This document shows, piece by piece, positions 7,237 through 12,363 of a stretch of 12,363 bases of DNA (its first letter is position 1; every line of letters begins with the position of its first letter). Under the pieces are notes generated by a model. It was not told where the DNA came from. It saw only the letters and a list, made by a program, of their open reading frames with translations, and did not search any database. The stretch is from Vicinamibacteria bacterium (GTDB taxonomy: Bacteria > Acidobacteriota > Vicinamibacteria > Vicinamibacterales > 2-12-FULL-66-21): the NCBI GenBank assembly GCA_025937075.1, contig JAICSD010000085.1:1-12363 (forward strand), in the 5' to 3' direction. Made by a program: the position numbers and the translations under genes.

Positions 7237-7967
7237 CGCCAGGGTTGCCGGTCTCGCGCGACCCCAGCCGTTTGCGGCGCGCGGCGGCCTACCTCGTGCA
7301 CGCGTACACCGCTCTCGGCGCCGTGCTCGCGTTCATCGGCGTGATCGCGGTCGTGCAGGACGAGGTGCGCCGAGCCTTTGCGATGATGTTCGCGGCGACG
7401 ATCATCGACGCGACAGACGGCGCGCTGGCACGCGGCGTTCGCGTGAAGGCCGTGCTCCCCCGCCTCGACGGCTCGCGCCTCGATGACATCGTCGACTATC
7501 TGACGTTCGTATTCCTGCCGATGCTCTTGATCGAACGAACGGGGGGCCTGCCGGAAACCGGAGGGCTGGCCGTCGTCGCGATCGTGCTGATCAGCAGCGT
7601 CATCGGATTCTCCATGCAGGACGCGAAAACGATCGACAATTTCTTCACCGGGTTTCCGTCGTACTGGAACGTCGTCGTGCTGTACTTCTACGCCGCGCGG
7701 ACGCCGCCGGTGCTCAATGCCGTTCTGCTGCTCGCGTTGAGCGCGCTGATCTTCGTGAGGATTGGATACATCTACCCGTCGCGGACGCTGCAGCTGCGGC
7801 GGCTCACGCTTGCGCTTGCGGCCCTGTGGGCCGTGGAGATTGCAGCGATGATCTGGCTGCTCCCTGCGCCTCCCGCCTGGCTGCTGATCGCGTCGCTCGC
7901 ATTTCCCGTCTATTACTTGGTGATGTCGCTGCTGCTCCACGCCAGGCGCCAGGTTCGCGCACGGTGA
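7230..7967 (+). CDS. pcs: Phosphatidylcholine synthase (CDP-alcohol phosphatidyltransferase family)
   Basis: Integral membrane enzyme that condenses CDP-diacylglycerol with choline to give phosphatidylcholine and CMP. The 245-aa length is close to Sinorhizobium Pcs (about 241). The family catalytic motif is complete: D60-x2-D63-G-x2-A67-R68-x12-G81-x3-D85-x3-D89. The 12-residue gap between AR and G, filled by GVRVKAVLPRLD, is longer than in ordinary CDP-alcohol transferases and is the Pcs version as I remember it. A second Pcs-like signature, DNFFTGFPSYWN, follows at 136-147. About six to eight hydrophobic helices are visible, e.g. 22-42, 91-103, 113-129, 144-156, 161-179, 193-211 and 215-236. 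The GTG start at 7230 lacks a Shine-Dalgarno; in-frame TTG codons slightly downstream also precede the first helix, so the start is uncertain. It overlaps the downstream PBP gene by 4 nt. A different CDP-alcohol transferase is possible but less likely. Confidence 0.85.
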   Translation: MVAPGLPVSRDPSRLRRAAAYLVHAYTALGAVLAFIGVIAVVQDEVRRAFAMMFAATIIDATDGALARGVRVKAVLPRLDGSRLDDIVDYLTFVFLPMLLIERTGGLPETGGLAVVAIVLISSVIGFSMQDAKTIDNFFTGFPSYWNVVVLYFYAARTPPVLNAVLLLALSALIFVRIGYIYPSRTLQLRRLTLALAALWAVEIAAMIWLLPAPPAWLLIASLAFPVYYLVMSLLLHARRQVRAR

Positions 7968-9976
7968 CGCTCTCCGCGCAGGTCGTGCGGCACCGCATCA
8001 TCGGCGCCCTGTACGTGCTGCTCGTCGCGTTCACCGCGATCACGGTGATCTGGACGATGAGGCAGGGGTGGGCCGTCTACAAGCTGCGCCGCGGCGTGGG
8101 CGACACGTGGTTCTACGCGGGGGACGGCCGCCCCTGGTTCCGGATGGACGAGCAGCGCCGCGACGTCTCGCTCGACGAGATCGCACCCGATCTCCAGCAC
8201 GCGGTCGTTGCCGTCGAGGATCACCGCTTCTACAAGCACTTCGGGATCGATCCCATCGGCACGGCGCGCGCGCTCTGGCGCGACGCGCGGCGCGGCGATC
8301 GCTCCGAAGGCGGCAGCACGCTCACGCAGCAGCTCGCGCGGACGCTGTTTCTGTCGAACAAGCGAACGCTCGGGCGGAAGGCACAGGAAGCTGTCCTCGC
8401 GCTGCTCCTCGAGCAGGAGCTCTCGAAGAAACAGATCCTCGAGCTGTATCTCAACCGCATCTATCTGAGCGGCGGCGTCTACGGCGTCGAGACGATGTCG
8501 CGCAACCTGTTCGGCAAGCCCGCGAGCGCGGTCACGCTGCCGGAAGCCGCACTCATCGCGGGCTTGATCCGCGCGCCGTCGGCACTGTCGCCATGGTCGA
8601 ATCTCGACGGCGCGATCGATCGGAGCCATGTCGTGCTCCAGCGGATGCGCGAGGAACACTACATCACGCCCGATCAGGAGCGCGCGGCGGATCAAGCGCG
8701 GGTTCGCATTCGTCCTTTTCCCGGAGCAACGGAAGCACACGCCGGCTATGCGAAGGAATTTCTCCGCCAGCAATTCCGCGATCGCTTCGGCGGCGATCAT
8801 CCGCCCGACTGGCAGGTGAGGACGACGTTCAGCCCCGAGCTGCAGGATGCGGCCGAGCGGGCCGTGGACGAGGGGCTGCGGCGTTTCGGCGATCCTCGCC
8901 TGCAGGCGGCGCTCGTCGCAATCGATCCCGGCACCGGCAGCATCGTCGCGATGGTGGGCGGCCGCGATTTCCGGCAATCGCAGTTCAATCGCGCGTGGCG
9001 GAGCAGGCGTCAGCCCGGTTCCGCCTTCAAGCCAATCCTCTACGCGGCCGCTCTGGCGCGCGGCTACTCGCCCGTCACCGTGCTCGAGGGTCTGTCGTCG
9101 ATCGAGCCGCAGGGGCCGAACGAATGGGCGCCGCGGAATGCGAGCGGCGACGATCCGGATGCGTTGACGCTCCGCGCGGCGCTCGACGAATCGAACAACC
9201 GTGCGGCGACGCTCCTGCAGCAGCGGATTGGCTCGCGACCGGTGCTGCATCTCGCGTCGGATGCAGGCCTGCGTGACCTGCCCGATGTTCCGTCGCTCTC
9301 GCTCGGCACCGGATTGGTGACGCCGCTGGACCTCACGGCCGCGTTCGCGATGTTCCCGAACGGCGGCATGGCCGTGAAGCCGCGCGGGATCACGCGCGTG
9401 CTGGACGCCGACGGCGGCGTCGCGTACGACAACCCGGCGCAGGCGGATCGCGTTCTCACCGAGGACGTCGCGTTTCAGATGGTCTCGATGCTGGAGGATG
9501 TCGTCGATCGCGGGACCGCCAGTCCGGCGCGCACGCAGTACGGCGTCCGCTTCCCCGCGGGCGGCAAGACGGGCACCACGGACGATTTCAAGGACGCGTG
9601 GTTCGTCGGCTTCACCTCATCGCTCGTCGCCGGGGTGTGGGTCGGGTTCGATCAGCCGGCGCCAATCGCGCGTCAAGGATACGGCGCGCGCTACGCGCTG
9701 CCGATCTGGAGCGAGTTCATGAAGGCGGCTGCGAGAAGGCGCCCGGCGCGCGAGCTCGATCCGCCGTCGACGCTTCGCGAAGAGCCGCTCTGCAAGATCA
9801 CGTACTTGAAGCCCGTCGAAGGCTGTCCCACCTACACCGAGTACTTCAAGAAGGGCGATCAAATTCCCACGCGCCTGTGCCCGCTGCACCAGGGCAGCGT
9901 GAAGCAGCAGATCAAGCGCGCGGTTCAGGGATTCTTCTCAGGGCTGGGACGAAAGCTGAAGGGAATCTTCAAATAG
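7964..9976 (+). CDS. Class A penicillin-binding protein (PBP1 type: glycosyltransferase plus transpeptidase)
   Basis: Bifunctional peptidoglycan synthase that polymerises lipid II into glycan strands and cross-links them in the periplasm. From GTG 7964 it has 670 aa: a single N-terminal membrane anchor (about 12-31), a GT51 domain with EDHRFYKHFGID (85-96, catalytic Glu85), GGSTLTQQLARTLFL (116-130) and RKAQEAVLALLLEQELSKKQ (138-157), then a transpeptidase domain with SAFK (353-356, nucleophile Ser353), SNN (410-412) and KTGT (535-538). All active-site motifs are intact. The frame is open upstream to 7826, but the GTG of GTGA at 7964-7967 overlaps the pcs stop and starts right before the anchor, so it is chosen over the longer version that would run through pcs. 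Beyond the transpeptidase domain there is a tail (about 600-670) with three cysteines (610, 621, 639), then a basic, probably helical end. It is the second gene of a pcs operon. Confidence 0.94.
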   Translation: MTLSAQVVRHRIIGALYVLLVAFTAITVIWTMRQGWAVYKLRRGVGDTWFYAGDGRPWFRMDEQRRDVSLDEIAPDLQHAVVAVEDHRFYKHFGIDPIGTARALWRDARRGDRSEGGSTLTQQLARTLFLSNKRTLGRKAQEAVLALLLEQELSKKQILELYLNRIYLSGGVYGVETMSRNLFGKPASAVTLPEAALIAGLIRAPSALSPWSNLDGAIDRSHVVLQRMREEHYITPDQERAADQARVRIRPFPGATEAHAGYAKEFLRQQFRDRFGGDHPPDWQVRTTFSPELQDAAERAVDEGLRRFGDPRLQAALVAIDPGTGSIVAMVGGRDFRQSQFNRAWRSRRQPGSAFKPILYAAALARGYSPVTVLEGLSSIEPQGPNEWAPRNASGDDPDALTLRAALDESNNRAATLLQQRIGSRPVLHLASDAGLRDLPDVPSLSLGTGLVTPLDLTAAFAMFPNGGMAVKPRGITRVLDADGGVAYDNPAQADRVLTEDVAFQMVSMLEDVVDRGTASPARTQYGVRFPAGGKTGTTDDFKDAWFVGFTSSLVAGVWVGFDQPAPIARQGYGARYALPIWSEFMKAAARRRPARELDPPSTLREEPLCKITYLKPVEGCPTYTEYFKKGDQIPTRLCPLHQGSVKQQIKRAVQGFFSGLGRKLKGIFK

Positions 9977-9977
9977 C

Positions 9978-10005
9978 GCGGCTGTCGCGCAACTGAGGTT
10001 GCGCG
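9978..10005. repeat. Palindromic repeat (copy B of the dispersed family)
   Basis: CGCGCAAC (9986-9993) and GTTGCGCG (9998-10005) around TGAG are the same 8-bp arms as copy A at 4839-4858, and the left flank GCGGCTGTCGCGCAACT matches copy A at 16 of 17 positions. It fills nearly all of the 35-bp gap between the converging PBP and sugar-kinase genes. It may act as a bidirectional transcript-end structure, but lacks T-runs. Confidence 0.7.
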
Positions 10006-10011
10006 CCTCCA

Positions 10012-11094
10012 TCACCGTTGGATTCGCGCCGATCCGCCTTTCGCGAACGCGCGCACCTGTTCGAGGGTTGCCATCGTCGTGTCGCCGGGGAATGTGGTGA
10101 GCAGCGCACCATGCGCCCATCCAAGCTTGACGGCTTCCTGCGGCGGTTCGCCCGTGAGCAGACCGTAGAAGAAGCCTGACGCGAAGCCGTCGCCGCCGCC
10201 GACGCGATCGAAGACGTCGAGCTCGCACGCCGGCGCCTCGTACGTGCGGCCGTCGATCCATGCGACTGCCCCCCAGCCATGGCGGTTCGTCGAATGCACC
10301 TCGCGGAGCGTCGTCGCGACCGCTTTCATGTTCGGGAAGCGCTTCACGACGCGGCCGATCGTGTCGACGAACGCGCTGGGATCCAGCTTCGACGCGGCCG
10401 CGACCTGGGGTCCGGCAATGCCGAGGCCCTTCTGCAGATCCTCCTCGTTGCCGACGAGCACGTCGACGTGCTCGACGATCCGGCTGAGGACACCGACCGC
10501 GCGTTTCGGGTCGCCTGATGCGCGCCACAACTTCTCGCGGTAATTCAGGTCGAACGAGACCACGGCGCCCGCGGCTTTCGCGGCCTCCATCGCCTCGATC
10601 GTCAGGTCGGCGGTCGTCTCCGACAGCGACGCGAAGATCCCGCCGCTGTGGAACCAGCGGACGCCGTTGCCGAAGATCTCCTTCCAGTCGAAGTCGCCGG
10701 GCTTCAGCCTCGCCGCCGCCTCGTTCGATCGGTTGTAGAAGACCACGGGCCCGCGCACGCCGAAGCCGCGGTCGCTGTAGACGGCAGCCATGTTCGGGCC
10801 GCGCACGCCGTCGTGGGGGAACATCTTGTAGAAGGGCGTCACGCCCATGGCACGGACCTGTCCGGCAATCAGGTCGCCGATCGGGTACTCGACCATGGCG
10901 GTCGCAATCGCGGTGCGCATGCCGAAGCAGTCCGCGAGGTTGGCGGCGCAATTGAACTCGCCGCCACTCACGTGAATCGCGCAGGAGGAAGCCTTCCGGA
11001 ACGGGACGGCGCCCGGATCGAGGCGGTGCACCAGGCCGCCAAGCGCCAGCACGTCGATGGCGCCCGACGAGGGGATGTTCAGCGTCGTGGACAT
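10012..11094 (-). CDS. kdgK: PfkB-family sugar kinase, probable 2-keto-3-deoxygluconate kinase
   Basis: Cytosolic ribokinase-fold kinase that probably phosphorylates 2-keto-3-deoxygluconate to KDPG in hexuronate/pectin-type sugar breakdown. From ATG 11094 it has 360 aa, somewhat longer than usual KdgK (about 310-340). Both PfkB signatures are present: GGEFNCAANLADCFGMRTA (44-62) and DRVGGGDGFASGFF (296-309), the latter with catalytic base Asp302. FDLNYREKLW (181-190) and PGDTTMA (336-342) near the C-terminus are what I associate with KdgK-type members. Longer frames start at 11112 (ATG) or 11145 (TTG); ATG 11094 is preferred because residues before it are poorly family-like. A weak AGG lies only 2 nt before it. 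No KDPG aldolase, dehydratase or regulator gene is adjacent, so the substrate rests on sequence resemblance alone; another PfkB sugar kinase is the alternative. It is divergent from the kinase-fold gene, with a 53-bp gap. Confidence 0.8.
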   Translation of the reverse strand: MSTTLNIPSSGAIDVLALGGLVHRLDPGAVPFRKASSCAIHVSGGEFNCAANLADCFGMRTAIATAMVEYPIGDLIAGQVRAMGVTPFYKMFPHDGVRGPNMAAVYSDRGFGVRGPVVFYNRSNEAAARLKPGDFDWKEIFGNGVRWFHSGGIFASLSETTADLTIEAMEAAKAAGAVVSFDLNYREKLWRASGDPKRAVGVLSRIVEHVDVLVGNEEDLQKGLGIAGPQVAAASKLDPSAFVDTIGRVVKRFPNMKAVATTLREVHSTNRHGWGAVAWIDGRTYEAPACELDVFDRVGGGDGFASGFFYGLLTGEPPQEAVKLGWAHGALLTTFPGDTTMATLEQVRAFAKGGSARIQR

Positions 11095-11126
11095 AACCTG
11101 AAATTGTGCCATCCGGCGCGCTTTGA

Positions 11127-11135
11127 TGCTACAGT
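11127..11135 (+). promoter_or_regulatory. Candidate extended -10 element for the exported kinase-fold gene
   Basis: TGCTACAGT has the TGnTANNNT form of an extended -10 box, 12 bp before the ATG at 11148, so the transcript would have a very short leader or none. No convincing -35 is present at 17 bp. The 53-bp divergent gap (11095-11147) must hold the controls of both genes unless they lie inside coding sequence. Confidence 0.3.
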
Positions 11136-11147
11136 GCGCCAGCATCG

Positions 11148-11921
11148 ATGCTTTCGGCGCTCCTGCTCCTTCTCGTCTTCAGCACGCCGGCGCAGCAACC
11201 GGCGCCGACAGCCGCGCCGGCTTCGGCGCGCGTGTGGGAAGGGCGCTCCGCAGAGTACGAGGCGTACTTGCGGACGGCGCCCGTCGTGAAGATGACGGCC
11301 GTGGATCTCGGCGTCACGCATCCCAAGCGCGCGTTCTTCGCGCCTGACGGGCTTGCCGCATCGGCTGCGTGGAAGCCGCTCCGCCCCGGGTTTCAGAACG
11401 GGTACTGGGAAAGTTACAAGTCCGAGATCGCCGCATACGAGCTGGACAAACTCCTGCAGCTCGGCATGGTGCCGGTCGTTGTCGAGCGAAAGATCGACGG
11501 CGTGACCGGCGCGCTCATCTTGTGGCTCGAGGGCGTGCGCACGTGGCTCGAGGTGCAGCCGCTGCCCAAGCCGCCCGCCTGGGAGCGACAGCTTGCGCGC
11601 ATGAAGCTGTTCGACGATTTGATCGGCAACCCCGATCGCAACCGCGGCAACCTGCTCGTCGACGGCGAGTGGAACCTGTTCCTGATCGATCACTCGCGCG
11701 CGTTCCTGGACGACCGCAAGCTGCCGCAGAAGCTGGATCACGTCGATACCGCACTCTGGGAGCGTATCGCGGCGCTCGACGAGTCGACGCTGCAGAGCGC
11801 CGTCGGACAAGCGCTCGAGAAGAGGCAGATCAAGTCGATGCTGGCGCGCCGCGATCAGATGGCCGCGGCGATCGATGCGCTCGTGAAGAAGAACGGCCGC
11901 CGCGCAGTGTTCGTATGGTAG
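11148..11921 (+). CDS. Putative exported Fam20/HipA/PI3K-like atypical kinase-fold protein
   Basis: A 257-aa protein whose N-terminus (1-15, MLSALLLLLVFSTPA) is an export-type hydrophobic segment followed by a Pro/Ala-rich linker, so the rest is probably periplasmic or extracellular. The body shows, in order, the landmarks of atypical kinases: WKPL (75-78, Lys76 as candidate ATP-binding Lys), YKSEIAAYELDKLLQLG (90-106, Glu93 as candidate salt-bridge Glu), VPVVVERK (108-115), LFDDLIGNPDRNRGNLL (154-170, Asp163 catalytic candidate, Asn168 metal-binding candidate) and LFLIDHSRAF (177-186, Asp181 as the DFG-type Asp). The spacing and wording resemble eukaryotic secreted Fam20 kinases (FKPM, EIAAFHLDR, GNMDRH, LDNGR), with PI3K/HipA as more distant relatives; this comparison is from memory. 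The ATG is the only start after an in-frame stop. The signal lacks N-terminal positive charges and there is no lipobox Cys. Substrate and kinase activity are unknown. It is 13 bp from a convergent small membrane-protein gene. Confidence 0.7.
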   Translation: MLSALLLLLVFSTPAQQPAPTAAPASARVWEGRSAEYEAYLRTAPVVKMTAVDLGVTHPKRAFFAPDGLAASAAWKPLRPGFQNGYWESYKSEIAAYELDKLLQLGMVPVVVERKIDGVTGALILWLEGVRTWLEVQPLPKPPAWERQLARMKLFDDLIGNPDRNRGNLLVDGEWNLFLIDHSRAFLDDRKLPQKLDHVDTALWERIAALDESTLQSAVGQALEKRQIKSMLARRDQMAAAIDALVKKNGRRAVFVW

Positions 11922-11934
11922 TCCTGGCGACCCG

Positions 11935-12144
11935 TTAACGCTTTCCCGACACCACAATCAGGGCGATTCCGGCGACGACGGCGACGCCGCCGAAGATTGG
12001 CGGCAACGGAAGCGTCTCACGCTTCTGCGTTTCGGCCTGAATCGGGCCAAGATCCACGACCTTCTCGCGCTTGGTCCAGCTGATGCCGCCGAACGCCAAG
12101 GCAAGGAGGCCCACGACGATCAGGACGATCCCGAATATCTTCAT
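11935..12144 (-). CDS. Small two-helix membrane protein, function unknown
   Basis: A 69-aa protein starting MKIFGIVLIVVGLLALAFGG: transmembrane helix 1 (about 3-21), a short charged, mostly extramembrane loop (about 23-46, with KREKVVDLGPIQAET), helix 2 (about 50-66) and a basic end SGKR. I recall similar small proteins (MKI.GI.LI at the start, REKV.DLGP in the loop, a LPLPP element before helix 2) as widespread uncharacterised membrane proteins. A longer version from an ATG at 12207 would add 21 polar residues; the shorter start is preferred because it begins directly before helix 1, as in relatives, though neither start has a clear Shine-Dalgarno. Its start codon overlaps that of the divergent gene at 12143 within one CATG. 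Confidence 0.75.
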   Translation of the reverse strand: MKIFGIVLIVVGLLALAFGGISWTKREKVVDLGPIQAETQKRETLPLPPIFGGVAVVAGIALIVVSGKR

Positions 12145-12363
12145 GCGGCGCCATGGTGCAAAGCCGGGGCCGTTCTTCTTGATCGCAGTCTTCGCGCTGA
12201 AGCTCATCGTTCTGCTTCAGCTTCGGGATCACCCGCTCATCCAGCCTGACGCCGGCCTGGACACGACTGCATACGCGACGCTCGCATCGCAGGTCGTCGC
12301 GGGCAACGCGACGCTCGGACCCGGTCTCTACTTCGTTTCACCGCTCTACATCTACTTCCTCGC
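12143..12363 (+). CDS. N-terminus of a polytopic GT39-like membrane protein (cut by window edge)
   Basis: About 73 codons are open to the right edge from an ATG at 12143. A short basic start (MRRHGAKPG) precedes a transmembrane helix (about 10-27), then a polar segment with PLIQPDAGLDTTAY and YFVSPLYIYFLA leading into a second helix. This layout matches the start of GT-C fold (PMT/ArnT, glycosyltransferase family 39-like) membrane proteins, in which an acidic residue in the first outer loop, here Asp40 in LDTTAY, is catalytic; I also recall this N-terminus from TPR-carrying versions. The assignment rests on few residues. No Shine-Dalgarno is placed before 12143 (an AAGGAGG at 12103-12109 is too distant), so a TTG at 12179 is an alternative start. 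Confidence 0.6.
   Translation, partial: MRRHGAKPGPFFLIAVFALKLIVLLQLRDHPLIQPDAGLDTTAYATLASQVVAGNATLGPGLYFVSPLYIYFL

Noticed and set aside
7826..7963. Upstream extension of the PBP frame
   Set aside because: It would run through the last 140 bases of pcs and add non-family residues before the membrane anchor; the GTG at 7964 in the GTGA junction is the natural start.
7913..9250. 445-codon open frame on the minus strand opposite the PBP gene
   Set aside because: Antisense shadow of a well-supported GT51/transpeptidase gene; composition is Arg/Ala/Glu-rich and no family signature is visible.
11079..11957. 292-codon open frame on the minus strand opposite the kinase-fold gene
   Set aside because: The plus-strand reading has a hydrophobic N-terminus and ordered kinase motifs, the minus-strand reading has none, so the plus strand is coding.
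12103..12109. Perfect AAGGAGG on the plus strand
   Set aside because: It lies 33 nt before the plus-strand ATG with no usable start codon at proper distance, and is explained by the Leu codons of the minus-strand membrane protein.
1..12363. Search by eye for CRISPR arrays, tRNA/rRNA genes, transposases, toxin-antitoxin pairs, att sites
   Set aside because: No regularly spaced repeats, cloverleaf-like segments, transposase motifs or flanking direct repeats were seen; coding sequence fills almost the entire window.

Overview
This 12.4 kb window is gene-dense, GC-rich bacterial chromosome with many GTG and TTG starts, spacers mostly under 140 bp, and no RNA gene, insertion sequence, integrase or CRISPR array that I could see. 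The gene styles (long Lhr next to a Nei-type glycosylase, Cys-tailed class A PBP, KdgK-like sugar kinase, GT39-like membrane protein) suggest a high-GC Gram-negative, most like Acidobacteriota (Vicinamibacteria-type). That taxon is an inference from remembered family resemblance, not a search.

Layout, left to right. (1) 1-4797, minus strand: lhr, a full-length long-form Lhr helicase, followed with an 8-nt overlap by the N-terminus of a Nei/Fpg-family DNA glycosylase cut by the left edge. Together they look like a DNA-repair operon. (2) 4798-4899: a divergent spacer with a small dyad and a palindromic repeat cluster. (3) 4900-5163, plus: a small charged coiled-coil protein of unknown function. 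(4) 5252-7090, minus: ftsH, a membrane AAA+ zinc protease, convergent with the small gene. (5) 7091-7229: a divergent control region with good sigma70-like promoter candidates on both strands, an inverted repeat and a possible 19-aa leader ORF. (6) 7230-9976, plus: pcs (choline-dependent phosphatidylcholine synthase) overlapping a class A penicillin-binding protein at a GTGA junction, so membrane-lipid and cell-wall synthesis genes appear translationally coupled. (7) 9977-10011: a 35-bp convergent spacer almost filled by a second copy of the palindromic repeat. (8) 10012-11094, minus: a PfkB-family, probable 2-keto-3-deoxygluconate kinase. (9) 11148-11921, plus: a protein with an N-terminal export-type hydrophobic segment and the full set of catalytic landmarks of a Fam20/HipA/PI3K-like atypical kinase. 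This is the most unusual gene here. (10) 11935-12144, minus: a 69-aa two-helix membrane protein. (11) 12143-12363, plus: the N-terminus of a polytopic GT39-like membrane protein, cut by the right edge.

The window does not form one obvious pathway. A common thread of envelope functions (FtsH quality control, phosphatidylcholine, peptidoglycan polymerase, exported kinase-fold protein, small membrane protein, membrane glycosyltransferase-like protein) runs through its right two-thirds. No defence or mobile system was seen. The best candidate for something under-described is the putative extracytoplasmic kinase at 11148-11921.
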